A stretch of DNA of 37,007 nucleotides from DASYAE01 sp036501535 (GCA_036501535.1 DASYAE010000254.1:1-37007); one strand, 5' to 3'; numbered from the stretch's first letter, positions 7,091 through 15,660 are shown. Numbers and translations: made by a program. Notes: generated from the sequence alone by a model not told the origin.

Positions 7091-8257
7091 GTGGACGCAG
7101 ATCCGGCGCGGTCCGGCCAGCGGCGAGAGCACTGCGACACCGGCGCCGCCTCGGAGGCCGTCGCGGAGTCGGTGGGCATGGACCCGGTCGGGCTGGCCCG
7201 GGCGTTGGCCCTGGTGCGCACCTGGCCTGGCGGCTCGCAGCTGTGCGTGATCCGGCGCGGCGAGGTGGTCGTGGACTACGCGGTCCACTGCACGCGGGAC
7301 TCGCTTTTCATGCTCTTCTCGGCCGGTAAGCCGCTGGTGGCGGTGCTGATCCACCTGCTGGTCGAGCGCGGCGCGCTGTCTCTGGACGATCCGCTGGCCC
7401 GGCACTGGCCCGAATACGCGCGCAACGGCAAGGAGCCGATCACCGTCCGGCACGTGCTCCAGCACCGCGCCGGGGTGCCCTTGGCCAGCGGCACGCTGCT
7501 CGGCGACGCGGCGTGGATGACCGACTGGACCCGGTCGGTCCGGCTGGCCGAGCAGGCCCGGCCGCGCTGGCCGGCCGGGCAGGTCCCCGGGTACCACGTC
7601 ATCACCTTCGGCTTCCTGCTCGGCGAGGTGGCCCGCCGGGTCGGCGGCGCGCCCGTGGACGAGCTCATCCGCACCGAACTGCTCGGACCGGTGGGCCTGG
7701 CCGACATCCATCCCCGCCTGCCCGGCACCCTGTGGCCGCGACACGTCGCGCTGCGCACGACCGGCGGGCCGCTGCAGCGCGGCGTGCTGACGGCCCCTCA
7801 GCTGTTCCTGAACCGCCGAACCCTGCGAACCTCGGTGATCCCGGCCGCCAACGCGGCCGCGACGGCCCGCGGCCTGGCCGGCTTCTACCAGATGCTGCTC
7901 AGCGGCGGCGAGAGCGCCGGACGCCGGGTGCTGAGCCCGGAGACGGTCGCCCGGATGCGCGAGCCGTCCACCGCGCCGGGCGAGAAGGACCGGGTGCTGA
8001 GGCTGCCGATCCGCTGGTCTCAGGGCTTTCAGCTGGGCGGGGCCGGGCCGGGCGGCGAGCGGCCCCGGGACCATCCGATGGGCGCGCTCGGCAGCCCGGA
8101 GACCTTCGGGCACAATGGCAGCTACTACTGCAACGCGTGGGCCGACCCGACCCGCCAGCTCGTCTTCGCCTACACCACCAGCGCGCTGGCCGCGCGAGAC
8201 GACGCGGCGCGCCAGCAGTGCGCGGTCAGCGACGCGGTACTGTCCGCCTGCCGCTGA
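7091..8257 (+). CDS. Serine hydrolase, beta-lactamase/class C (EstB-like) fold
   Basis: A 388-residue protein of the penicillin-binding/beta-lactamase superfamily. FSAGK (S77-A-G-K80) is the catalytic SxxK motif, GYHV gives the second-motif tyrosine (Y168), and GHNG (H341-N-G343) stands for the third KTG/HxG motif. Active residues are therefore intact. HxG instead of KTG is typical of esterase or DD-peptidase-like members rather than true beta-lactamases. No signal peptide is seen, so it is probably cytoplasmic; esterase or amide hydrolase activity is inference. The start is uncertain: the GTG at 7091 lacks a ribosome site but lies 7 nt after TAACGT, so the message may be leaderless; ATG at 7178 is the alternative. 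Confidence 0.8.
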   Translation: MDADPARSGQRREHCDTGAASEAVAESVGMDPVGLARALALVRTWPGGSQLCVIRRGEVVVDYAVHCTRDSLFMLFSAGKPLVAVLIHLLVERGALSLDDPLARHWPEYARNGKEPITVRHVLQHRAGVPLASGTLLGDAAWMTDWTRSVRLAEQARPRWPAGQVPGYHVITFGFLLGEVARRVGGAPVDELIRTELLGPVGLADIHPRLPGTLWPRHVALRTTGGPLQRGVLTAPQLFLNRRTLRTSVIPAANAAATARGLAGFYQMLLSGGESAGRRVLSPETVARMREPSTAPGEKDRVLRLPIRWSQGFQLGGAGPGGERPRDHPMGALGSPETFGHNGSYYCNAWADPTRQLVFAYTTSALAARDDAARQQCAVSDAVLSACR

Positions 8258-8268
8258 GCCGTGCAAGG

Positions 8269-8343
8269 GCTCCGGCCGACCGCCGCGCGACGACCGGCCG
8301 GAGCGCCGGCTGATGCATGAAGCCGTGAAGCCGCTCAGCCGGC
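8269..8343. terminator. Two hairpins between convergent genes
   Basis: GCTCCGGCCG (8269-8278) pairs with CGGCCGGAGC (8295-8304), and GCCGGCTGA (8305-8313) pairs with TCAGCCGGC (8335-8343). Both stems are perfect. They fill the gap between the hydrolase stop and the GH28 stop and probably end transcription from both sides. Confidence 0.7.
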
Positions 8344-8354
8344 CTGATCAGCCG

Positions 8355-9893
8355 TCAGCTGTTCTGAACCTTCAGCGACGCGCCGGCCGTGGTCTTCGAG
8401 CCGCTGACCGACGACCCGGTCGAGGACTGGAACCCGACGTCGTACGGCGAGCCGGAGCCGCGCTGCACGGTCACGTCGTCCAGCTTCACGGTCGCGCCGT
8501 CGGTGGTGACGAAGGCCGGCCGGCCGTCGTCGTCGGCGAACTTCACCGTGTCCGAGTCGAAGGTGATCCCGGAGACGTCGCGCATCCACCAGCCGTAGGA
8601 CGGCCGGGTGCCCAGGTCCTTGGGCACGTAGCTGGTGTAGTCGGTCGGCGGGACGATCGTGGCGTCCGAAGCGGGGTCGCCGCCCGGGACGGTCAGGTCC
8701 GTGTTCTCGACGGTGACGTCCGACACCGGGTGGCCCGGCATGCCGGTGATCGTCGCGGTGTAGCCGTTGCCGCCCTCGGACAGGCCGGTGCCGGTGACGT
8801 GGTCGATGGTGACGTCGCTGATCGAGCCGGCGCCGGGCGAGCCCGGGCAGCGGCCGCGGTCGCCGATCTTGATGAAGACCGGGGCGGCGGCGCCCTTCAT
8901 GGTCACATCGTCGTACTTGATGTCGCTGATCTTGGCGCCGTCCATGGAGACGATGCCGAGGCCCGCCTTGCCGGCCTTGTCGACCGTCAGGTGCGAGAAC
9001 GTGTAGCCGCTGAAGTTCCCGCAGGTCTCCGAGCCGAACTGGAAGGCGTTGTTGTCCGACGAGGCGGTCACGTCGGTGACGGTCACGTTCTGGTTCGGAT
9101 AGGTCTTCCCGAGCGCGTAGTCGCTCTTGAACACGAGCGAGTCGTCCACCGAGTCGATCACGGTGTCCGCCACGGTGACGTTCTGGGTGTTGATGACGTC
9201 GATGCCGTCGCGGTCCGAGGCGGTCTGCACGTTCAGGCCGTCGATGCTCAGGTGGTCGACGCCGTTGGTGAGCACGGCGATCCAGCCGCCGTTCTTCACC
9301 GTGATGCCGGAGAAGCCGATGTTGCTGCTGCGGGTGATCGCGATCGCCTTGTCGGCCTCGCCGGACGGGGTGGTGCCGGTGTGCAGGTGTCCGTCGCCGT
9401 CGATGGTGCCGGAACCGGCGAACGAGACGTCGGTCAGGCTGTCGCCCCAGATCAGCGAGTCGTGGAAGTAGCTGTGCCCGAAGTCCTGGTACTGGGAGTA
9501 GGGGTTGGACTCGGGCGCGTCGAAGCCGCTCGCCGCGGCGCGGATCGTCGCGCCGGAGTCGAGGTAGATCTCGACGTTGCTCTTCAGGTGGATGGAGACC
9601 GACTCGTAGGTCCCGGCCGGGAAGTAGACCTCGCCGCCGCCGGCCTTGCTAGCTGCGGCGATCGCGTCGTTGATCGCCGGGGTGTCGATGGTGGTGCCGT
9701 TCCCGGTCGCGCCGTAGCTCTTGACGTTGTAGACCGTGGTGGCCGCCTGGGCCGTGCCGACGGTTCCGGCCGCGGCGAACGCTCCGGCCAGCGCGATGGC
9801 CGTGGCGGTTCCCAGCAGGCGGCCGGTCACGGTGCCGGTTCCCGCCCGGCGCAGGGGGACGTACCGCCGTCGGGTCGTGCGAAGGATGGACAT
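8355..9893 (-). CDS. Secreted GH28-family glycosidase (pectin-type, exo-like)
   Basis: A 512-residue exported right-handed beta-helix enzyme. A long N-terminal region with arginines and a hydrophobic stretch ends at AQA (residue 50), a probable signal peptide. YNVKSYGATGNGTTIDTPAINDAI and GGGEVYFPAGTY are the usual opening of GH28 enzymes. Catalytic-type aspartates are in DRDGID (D229) and SVDDS (D250/D251), and FGSET (287-289 GSE) replaces the GHG of endo-polygalacturonases, as in exo-acting members. IKIGDRG resembles the family's R/K substrate-binding strand. It probably removes galacturonic acid or related units from pectin outside the cell; exact specificity is open. The ATG at 9893 follows GGAAAGG. 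A promoter with operator lies upstream, divergent from the sigma factor. Confidence 0.82.
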   Translation of the reverse strand: MSILRTTRRRYVPLRRAGTGTVTGRLLGTATAIALAGAFAAAGTVGTAQAATTVYNVKSYGATGNGTTIDTPAINDAIAAASKAGGGEVYFPAGTYESVSIHLKSNVEIYLDSGATIRAAASGFDAPESNPYSQYQDFGHSYFHDSLIWGDSLTDVSFAGSGTIDGDGHLHTGTTPSGEADKAIAITRSSNIGFSGITVKNGGWIAVLTNGVDHLSIDGLNVQTASDRDGIDVINTQNVTVADTVIDSVDDSLVFKSDYALGKTYPNQNVTVTDVTASSDNNAFQFGSETCGNFSGYTFSHLTVDKAGKAGLGIVSMDGAKISDIKYDDVTMKGAAAPVFIKIGDRGRCPGSPGAGSISDVTIDHVTGTGLSEGGNGYTATITGMPGHPVSDVTVENTDLTVPGGDPASDATIVPPTDYTSYVPKDLGTRPSYGWWMRDVSGITFDSDTVKFADDDGRPAFVTTDGATVKLDDVTVQRGSGSPYDVGFQSSTGSSVSGSKTTAGASLKVQNS

Positions 9894-10226
9894 GGTGCGC
9901 CTTTCCGTTCCGCACCGTCGCGGAACAGGTCGGGGGATCGACCGGCGCCGCCGGAGACTCACTCAGTCGCCGTCTGAGGGCCCTGCGACGGGTCGGGTGC
10001 ATGGGGCATCGTCATATCCGAGATGGTGAATCTGCTATCTCTGATCTTGCATCAGATATCTCGTATATGATGTGTACGGAAAATAGGAGACCTGCGGACG
10101 CGCGTCAAGACGTGCGACGCACGGATCGCGGACTGCGTCCGATTCGCATCGCACGGCAGCCGTTTCGAACCGATCGGGCTCTCGCTGCTACCTATTCACC
10201 GTGGGACATATTCCGGGAGGTTCCAG
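9894..10226. other. 333-bp divergent intergenic region between GH28 and the ECF sigma gene
   Basis: No gene is seen. The centre (about 10010-10090) is strikingly AT-rich and contains the GH28 promoter and palindromic operator. The right part, up to the sigma-factor ribosome site GGGAGG (10215-10220), shows no convincing -35/-10 pair by eye. Confidence 0.55.
10037..10108 (-). promoter_or_regulatory. GH28 promoter and downstream operator
   Basis: On the minus strand, TTGACG (10108-10103), a 17-bp spacer and TATTTT (10085-10080) make a good promoter with a start near 10073. Downstream of it, ATCTCTGAT (10037-10045) and ATCAGATAT (10051-10059) form an inverted repeat with 8 of 9 bases paired around CTTGC, about 14-36 nt into the transcript. 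This is the same geometry as at the GH64 gene. The untranslated leader to the ATG at 9893 would be about 180 nt. Confidence 0.65.
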
Positions 10227-10853
10227 GTGACCGATCCGCACTGGGGGCTGGCGGAACCCGCCCGCGCGCTGTGGCACGGGGCCGGATCGGCGACAGGGGG
10301 CCTGTCCGGCCTCGACGACGCCGCGGTGCTGCGCCGGATCGCCGGCGGGGACCAAGGCGCGCTCGGCGAGCTCTACCGGCGGCTCGGGCAGGTGATGTTC
10401 GCGCAGATCCTGCTGGCCGTCGGCGAGCGCGCGATGAGCGAGGAGATCCTGCAGGACAGCATGCTGGCGATCTGGCGCGGGGCGGGCTCGTTCCGCGGCG
10501 AGTCGACCGTGCGCTCGTGGGCGGTCTCGATCGCCCGCCGGCAGGCCCGCGACCGCACGCGCCGGCACCGGCCGCGGGTCGTGGACGACACGTACCTGGC
10601 CGAGCTGCCCAGCCGGGAGCCCGGCCCGGAGTCGACCGCGCTGGACCGGGCCGAGGCGCGCACGGTCGCCGAGGCGATCAGGACCCTGAGCCAGGGCCAC
10701 CGGGAGGTGCTCGGCCTCGCCTTCGGCGCCGGGCTGACCCTGCCGGAGGTCGCCGAGGTCCTGCAGGTCCCGCTCGGGACGGTCAAGAGCCGCCTGACGG
10801 CCGCGCGCACCGCGCTCGGCCGGGCGCTGAGCGAGAGAGGGTACGACCGATGA
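10227..10853 (+). CDS. ECF-type RNA polymerase sigma factor
   Basis: A 208-residue sigma factor. Region 2 is at about 31-105 (DDAAVLRRIAGGDQGALGELYRR, EEILQDSMLAIWRGAGSFRGESTVRSWAVSIARRQARD), followed by a linker, and region 4 at about 145-198 (LSQGHREVLGLAFGAGLTLPEVAEVLQVPLGTVKSRLTAAR). The whole is standard for the extracytoplasmic-function group. The GTG at 10227 has GGGAGG 6 nt upstream. The stop overlaps the anti-sigma start (ATGA at 10850-10853), so the two are translationally coupled. A 25-residue N-terminal extension precedes region 2. The regulon and signal are unknown. Confidence 0.9.
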   Translation: MTDPHWGLAEPARALWHGAGSATGGLSGLDDAAVLRRIAGGDQGALGELYRRLGQVMFAQILLAVGERAMSEEILQDSMLAIWRGAGSFRGESTVRSWAVSIARRQARDRTRRHRPRVVDDTYLAELPSREPGPESTALDRAEARTVAEAIRTLSQGHREVLGLAFGAGLTLPEVAEVLQVPLGTVKSRLTAARTALGRALSERGYDR

Positions 10854-11971
10854 CCGCTCCGGCACCCCATCTGGGACTCGAGGACCTGATCGCAGGCCTC
10901 GATGACGCGCCGATGGACGAGGCGGCGCAGCTGCACCTGTTCTCCTGCCCGGACTGCCGGAGCGAGGCGGTGCGCTGGAGGACCGCGGCCGACGGGGTGC
11001 GTACGCTCGTCGGATCCTGCGCCGCGCCGCCGTGGCAGAGCGTGGACATCTTCTCGGCGCCGGGCGGGCCGGGGGCCGGCCGGGCGCGCCGGCAGCGGAG
11101 CCGCTCGTCGCGCCCGAACCCGCTGCGACGCCGGCACATGCTGGCGATCTGCACGGCGGCGCTGGCCCTGACGATCGCCGCGGCGTTCGAGATCGGCGCG
11201 CTGTCCTACTCGGGATCGTCGGGGGCGACCGGCGCCGCGCCGTTCGCCTCGCCGTCGGCGCCGAGCGCGCCGAGTGCACCGCGGACCGGGGCTCCGGTCG
11301 GCGGCTCCGGCGTATTCGAGTGCAACGGCGCCGATCTGGAACTGGCCACCGGGCCGCTGATCGAGAACGACGACGGCGCGGCCTTCAGGGTGGCGGTGGG
11401 CGGCCGCAGCCCGGTGCCGGTGCGGACCACCGGGTCCACGACGGTCCAGCTCTATGTCAGCGGGACGGTGAGCGACATCGCGAACGGCGATCACGTCGCG
11501 GTCCTGGGTACGAGCGAGAACGGGACCATCACATCCAGCGCAGTCGGAATCGCGCCGGGCGACTCCGACGCCGTGCCGATCCCCTCGATGCCCGCTCCGG
11601 GCTTCGGCGGGCCGTCGTCGGGCCTGGAATCCACCGACCTGCAGGGAACGGGGACCGTCGAGGACGTGTCCGGTACCGGGTTCACCCTGGTCACGAGCAA
11701 CGAAGACATCCCCGTGACGGTGTCGGCCTCGACGCTGGTGACGGAGCTGGTCGACTCGGTCGCGCAAGCCTTGCAGCCGGGCCGCACCACCTCGGTCGCC
11801 GGGACCCCGTCCGCCGACGGCACGCTGGTGGCGGAGTCGATCGTCCAGGTGGGCCCCGGTTTCCAGCCGGTGGCGGGCGCCGCGGCCATCGGCCGTGCGG
11901 TGAGCTTCTCCGGCCTGCCGTGCCTGACATCGACCTTCGCGGCGAACGCGCTCATCGAATCCATCCACTGA
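10850..11971 (+). CDS. Anti-sigma factor with zinc-finger-like HxxxCxxC motif, one TM helix and extracytoplasmic DUF5666-like domain
   Basis: A 373-residue membrane-anchored partner of the preceding sigma factor. H29-LFS-C33-PD-C36 is the HxxxCxxC motif of zinc-associated anti-sigma (ZAS) domains, which bind sigma region 2/4 in the cytoplasm. A basic stretch (RRQRSRSSRPNPLRRR) precedes one transmembrane helix at about 98-122. Outside the membrane are a Ser/Pro/Ala-rich spacer and about 230 residues with two repeats of an OB-like pattern (VQLYVSGTVSDIANGDHVAVLGT ... GTGTVEDVSGTGFTLVT), resembling DUF5666. The large sensor-like exterior is unusual, because many ZAS proteins have only a short tail. 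The start overlaps the sigma stop. Confidence 0.83.
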   Translation: MTAPAPHLGLEDLIAGLDDAPMDEAAQLHLFSCPDCRSEAVRWRTAADGVRTLVGSCAAPPWQSVDIFSAPGGPGAGRARRQRSRSSRPNPLRRRHMLAICTAALALTIAAAFEIGALSYSGSSGATGAAPFASPSAPSAPSAPRTGAPVGGSGVFECNGADLELATGPLIENDDGAAFRVAVGGRSPVPVRTTGSTTVQLYVSGTVSDIANGDHVAVLGTSENGTITSSAVGIAPGDSDAVPIPSMPAPGFGGPSSGLESTDLQGTGTVEDVSGTGFTLVTSNEDIPVTVSASTLVTELVDSVAQALQPGRTTSVAGTPSADGTLVAESIVQVGPGFQPVAGAAAIGRAVSFSGLPCLTSTFAANALIESIH

Positions 11972-12013
11972 TTCAGTGGTAACCGTTGGCCCGTGCCCGA
12001 GAACGTGATAGCA

Positions 12014-12047
12014 ACGGTGATAGTCACGAGACGGTGTTGATCACGAG
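12014..12047. repeat. Tandem 17-bp direct repeat upstream of the GNAT gene
   Basis: ACGGTGATAGTCACGAG (12014-12030) is followed directly by ACGGTGTTGATCACGAG (12031-12047), with three mismatches in the centre. Each copy has dyad symmetry: GTGATAGTCAC (12017-12027) and GTGTTGATCAC (12034-12044). Two adjacent dimer sites 17 bp apart, about 55-85 bp before the GTG start, look like an operator array. The regulator is unknown. Confidence 0.55.
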
Positions 12048-12100
12048 CATGGGCAGGCCCGGTCGTCTGATCGGGCCGGCGCAGGAGCGGAGCGCGAACG

Positions 12101-12634
12101 GTGTTGTCGGTGTTGTCCGGAGAACTCGTGCGGCTGCGCCCGATGGAGCTGGCCGACGCCGAGGCGCACTGGCGCTGGAACCACGACCCCGTGGTGACCG
12201 AGTGGATGTCCACCGGCTACCCGGTCACCTTCGAGCAGTTCTCCGCCGGATACGCCGAACGGCCCCGCAACAGCTACGAATGGCTGATGCTCGGGATCGA
12301 GACCCAGGCCGACGACCGGCTGATCGGGCTGGTCCGGCTGGGCGACACCGAGCCGGAGACCGGCGGGGCCGAACTCGACGTCTACATCGGCGAGAAGGAC
12401 TGCTGGGGCAAGGGCTACGGCACCGAGGCGACCCGGCTGATCTGCCGGTACGGCTTCCACAAGATGCGCCTGCACCGAATCATGCTCTGGGTCGCCGACG
12501 CCAACACGGCCGCCATCCGGGTGTACCAGAAGGTCGGCTTCGTCGAGGAGGGGCGGGCCCGCGAGACCCTGCGGCACAACGGGCACTGGCACGACATGAT
12601 CCTGATGGGCCTGCTGGAGGGCGAGCTGCGCTGA
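12101..12634 (+). CDS. GNAT-family N-acetyltransferase (RimJ/RimL-like)
   Basis: A 177-residue acetyl-CoA-dependent acyltransferase. LVRLRPMELADAEAHWRWNHDP is the usual N-terminus of the RimJ/RimL group, GGAELDVYIGEKDCWGKGYGTEATRLICRYGF contains the acetyl-CoA pyrophosphate-binding Q/R-x-x-G-x-G/A region (here WGKGYGTEA), and NTAAIRVYQKVGFVEEGRARE is the conserved C-terminal motif. The gene has full family length. The GTG at 12101 is preceded by GGAG 8 nt away. It could acetylate a protein N-terminus or a small amine; substrate prediction is not possible. It is convergent with the FUSC gene. Confidence 0.88.
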   Translation: MLSVLSGELVRLRPMELADAEAHWRWNHDPVVTEWMSTGYPVTFEQFSAGYAERPRNSYEWLMLGIETQADDRLIGLVRLGDTEPETGGAELDVYIGEKDCWGKGYGTEATRLICRYGFHKMRLHRIMLWVADANTAAIRVYQKVGFVEEGRARETLRHNGHWHDMILMGLLEGELR

Positions 12635-12637
12635 GCC

Positions 12638-12669
12638 GCGCCGGGCCGGCCGGTCCCCCGGCCCGGCGC
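12638..12669. terminator. Bidirectional hairpin between GNAT and FUSC genes
   Basis: GCGCCGGGCCG (12638-12648) pairs perfectly with CGGCCCGGCGC (12659-12669) around a 10-nt loop in the 40-bp gap between two convergent stops. Confidence 0.7.
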
Positions 12670-12674
12670 TTGGA

Positions 12675-15095
12675 TCAGGACTCTGTCGGCTGCGCGACCA
12701 CGGCCGGCGGGCGCGGGACGGCGCGCGGCGCGCGGGCCTTTGCTGCGGCGGCTGCGGGCCCGGCGACGCCGCGCTGCAGGCGGCGGACCGCATCCAGGTG
12801 CTCTGCAGTCCAGATCACCTTGACCGCGGTCGCCGTGCCCTGGCCGTCCTCGCCGCTCAGGTCTCTGCGTACCGCGGCGATCAGGCGTCCGTCCGTGGAC
12901 AGGTCGTGCTCGGTCGGCTCCGGCACCACGCCGGCGCCGCTCACGGCTTGAGCGGTCTGCTCATACCAGCCGGTGATCTGGCCGCCGACGCCCAGCAGTT
13001 CCGCGCGCGCGGCGGCGCGGTCGGCGGACGAGGAGTCGTCGCCGTGGCTCCAGAGGTCGAGCACCGCGTCCGCGGTGAGTCGCAGCACTGCGACCGAGTT
13101 GATCATCGCGGCGACGTCGGCGAGCGGCAGGTGCTTGGTGCCGCGCTCGGCCAGGAATCCGCGGAACGCGTCGTCGAGGCGGCGGGCGGCCGCTGCTGCG
13201 CGCCGGCTGTCGGCCAGCGGCGGCCCGGCGGCGGGGGCAGTGGACCTGTCACAGCGGGAGACCCCGTACTGCACCGCGCTGCTGAGGTAGCGGGCGCTGT
13301 CGGTGAGCGCCTCGGCGATCGACTGGCCGAGCGAATACGCCGCGCCGCGCGGCCAGAACAGGGCGCCGCCCACCAGGCTGACCGCGCAGCCGATCGCCAC
13401 GTCCTCGATCCGGACCAGGCCGATCTTCCAGCCGGCCGGCTCGATGATGTTGTAGAGGATCAGCATCATCGCGGTGAAGCCGGCCTGCCCGGCGGCGAAG
13501 GAGATCGCGACCGGGGCGAGGCCGGAGAAGGCGACGCCCAACGGCAGCAGGGCCCAGTAGACCGCGGTGTTCGTGCCGACCGCGTAGACGAGCACGCCGC
13601 CGACGATGATCCCGGTCGTGGTGCCCACCAGGCCGCGCAGCGCGTTCTGACCGGTGTTCAGGGCGCTGGAGCGCAGCACGGCCAGGGTGCCGAGCACGAC
13701 CCAGAACGAGTGCTGAACCCCGGTCAAGTCGGCGATCACGACGGCCGCGGCGAGCGCGATGGCGCCGCGCAGGCTGTTGTGCAGCCAGACCGAGTGCCAC
13801 TCGACGTGCGCGCCGGCCCGCTGCTGCGCCGAGGTCAGCAGCGAGCCCGCGCCGTCCTGCGGCTGGTGCCCGACCACGGTCTGCCACCAGGTGCGGGCCC
13901 GCGCGGCCACGGTCAGCTCGATGTTGGCGGCTATCGCGGTGACCGCGAAGCTCATCTCCTGCGCCCGGAAGCTCGGCTCCAGGGAGCTGACGAACTCGGC
14001 GGCGGCCGCGTCGGGGGAATCCGGGTCCGCCGAATTGGTGTCACTGCGAGTGTCACTGCCGGTGGCGGAGGAGCCGTCCGAGCCGGCCATCGCGGCCACC
14101 CGGGCGGCGTGGCGGACCGGGAGCGTGGTGGTGACCACCTGCTCCATCGCCGCGCGCGCCTCCCGCAGCCGGGCCAGGTCGGCCTGCACCAGCGCCGGGT
14201 CGTCGACCGCCGAGCGCAGGACCGCGGCGGCGTGCTCGAGCAGCGTGGCCGCGGCCGCCTTGACCGCCCCGACAGCGCTGTCGGTCGGCTCGGGCCGCTG
14301 CTCGAAGCGCATCCGCTCCAGGATCGAGTCGAGCCAGACCACCTGGTCAACCAGACGCACCAGCGTGCGGGCCCCGGTCGAGAGGCCGGTCGGGCGATAG
14401 GGCGTGGCGAAGAAGGACGTCTTCAGCCGCCCGACGGCCGCGGAGGCGTCGGCAACGATCGCGTCGCGCATCGCCACCCGGTCGGCGGGGTAGCCGGCGC
14501 GGACGCACTCGACCTCGGCCCGCAGCCGCCGGGCCAGCAGTTCGCAGGCCTCGGCGGTCGTCATCCGCAGCGGCTCGCGGGTCGGCTGCGGCCACAGCAG
14601 GCCGATGGCGGCGACCGACACGGCGCCGGCCAGGAACCAGCCGGCCAGCCGGTCCGGGATGGTGCCCGGCGGTCCGGGCAACGTGACCGGCAGCACGAAC
14701 CCGACCAGCAGTGCGGTCGTCGCGCCGGCCAGCACCGAGCTGATCACGCCGGCGAACAGCACGGCGAACCCGACCACGAGCATGCCGAGCGCGGCGGACC
14801 ACACGTGCTGCGAGGCGAGCGTGCCCAGGCAGATGAACACCCCGCCGGCGCCGACCAGCGCGGCCTGCGCGGTGAGCCGCTCCCGCATCGTGCCGCCGAA
14901 GTCGACGAACAGCAGCGTGCCCATGGCGCCGAAGGAGGCGAAGACGGCGATCGTCGGGTTGCCGATCCCCTTGTCGGCCAGGGCGAACAGGCTCGGCATG
15001 AGGATCGCGGCGCGCGCCGCCCGCCGGGTCGCCGACAGGCCGTTGTCGCGGCTGCGCAGCCACTGCAGGACGCCGGGCCTCCGGGCGGCCGTCAT
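12675..15095 (-). CDS. FUSC-family integral membrane protein (aromatic acid exporter-like)
   Basis: An 806-residue protein with two membrane blocks. The first, about 30-170, has several hydrophobic helices (NPTIAVFASFGAMGTLLFVDFGG, LVGAGGVFICLGTL, LGMLVVGFAVLFAGVISSVLAGA, WFLAGAVSVAAIGLLWP). A soluble helical region of roughly 250 residues follows, then a second block at about 440-590 (SLRGAIALAAAVVIADLTGVQHSFWVVLGTLAVLRSSALNTGQNALRG and further helices), and a cytoplasmic C-terminal helical domain. HSFWVVLGTLAVLRSS with the following NALRGLVGTTTGIIVGG is the signature of FUSC/YccS-type proteins. Such proteins are thought to export aromatic acids. The ATG at 15095 lacks a clear ribosome site. 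Confidence 0.85.
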   Translation of the reverse strand: MTAARRPGVLQWLRSRDNGLSATRRAARAAILMPSLFALADKGIGNPTIAVFASFGAMGTLLFVDFGGTMRERLTAQAALVGAGGVFICLGTLASQHVWSAALGMLVVGFAVLFAGVISSVLAGATTALLVGFVLPVTLPGPPGTIPDRLAGWFLAGAVSVAAIGLLWPQPTREPLRMTTAEACELLARRLRAEVECVRAGYPADRVAMRDAIVADASAAVGRLKTSFFATPYRPTGLSTGARTLVRLVDQVVWLDSILERMRFEQRPEPTDSAVGAVKAAAATLLEHAAAVLRSAVDDPALVQADLARLREARAAMEQVVTTTLPVRHAARVAAMAGSDGSSATGSDTRSDTNSADPDSPDAAAAEFVSSLEPSFRAQEMSFAVTAIAANIELTVAARARTWWQTVVGHQPQDGAGSLLTSAQQRAGAHVEWHSVWLHNSLRGAIALAAAVVIADLTGVQHSFWVVLGTLAVLRSSALNTGQNALRGLVGTTTGIIVGGVLVYAVGTNTAVYWALLPLGVAFSGLAPVAISFAAGQAGFTAMMLILYNIIEPAGWKIGLVRIEDVAIGCAVSLVGGALFWPRGAAYSLGQSIAEALTDSARYLSSAVQYGVSRCDRSTAPAAGPPLADSRRAAAAARRLDDAFRGFLAERGTKHLPLADVAAMINSVAVLRLTADAVLDLWSHGDDSSSADRAAARAELLGVGGQITGWYEQTAQAVSGAGVVPEPTEHDLSTDGRLIAAVRRDLSGEDGQGTATAVKVIWTAEHLDAVRRLQRGVAGPAAAAAKARAPRAVPRPPAVVAQPTES

Positions 15096-15518
15096 CGGGG
15101 CCCGCGCCGGGGCCGCCGGCCGCGGCCCGCTGTATGAGACTTGCGATTCATGGTGCTACGCCCCTCGTCGCCGGCAACCCGACCATCATCGGCGCGATCA
15201 CCTCGGTCCAGCAAGCAGCCTGCGGGATTCAGTTCTTGCATTCGCACAACCTGACATTGCGGCCGCCCCATATGCAAGATGTTTCACGCAGCCGCTGCGT
15301 GCGCCTCCCGCTCGGCTGGCGAGTCGTCGGGCCAGGCCCGAACTGAGCTGCACTCAGAAGCCTTGCGGCATCGTCACATCGCTGTCACGCAAGTTCGGTA
15401 GGCCGTCGCCTTCTTTCTTTACACTGTTACCGCCTTGCTACGAAATGTCACCGAGGGTACATTGAGCCGCGCCGCCGCGCGCAGGCGGCAGCACCGCCGA
15501 AACCCACAAGAACATCCT

Positions 15519-15635
15519 ATGATTCTGATCGATTCTGAGATCGAACTCTCAATCTCGACCACCAAGGGCACATCCGGCGTCTGCTTTAACACGTGCCTTG
15601 AACTGGAAACTAAGTCTGGCTTCAGCAGTCTTTGA
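15519..15635 (+). CDS. Possible small peptide gene (38 aa), doubtful
   Basis: ATG at 15519 opens a 38-codon frame. Its acidic first third (DSEIELSIS) is followed by a short Ser/Thr/Cys-containing core with C22 and C26 and an end GFSSL. The layout of acidic start plus Ser/Thr/Cys tail resembles ribosomal natural-product precursors, but no modification enzyme is nearby. No good ribosome site precedes it, and third-position GC is far below that of the neighbouring genes, which argues against a normal coding gene. It may be only AT-richer regulatory DNA. Confidence 0.2.
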   Translation: MILIDSEIELSISTTKGTSGVCFNTCLELETKSGFSSL

Positions 15636-15660
15636 CTGCGATGGCCGCGTAAGGGCTAGA
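15632..15660 (+). promoter_or_regulatory. Candidate promoter of the GH95-like gene
   Basis: TTGACT (15632-15637) is a good -35 box; 17-19 bp downstream the sequence GCTAGACC offers only a weak -10. It lies about 90 bp before the TTG start of the large glycosidase. Confidence 0.35.

Noticed and set aside
12675..15137. Long open frames opposite the FUSC gene and opposite most large genes
   Set aside because: They are GC-bias shadows: rich in Arg, Gly, Ala and Pro, without domain-like sequence, lying over genes with clear families.
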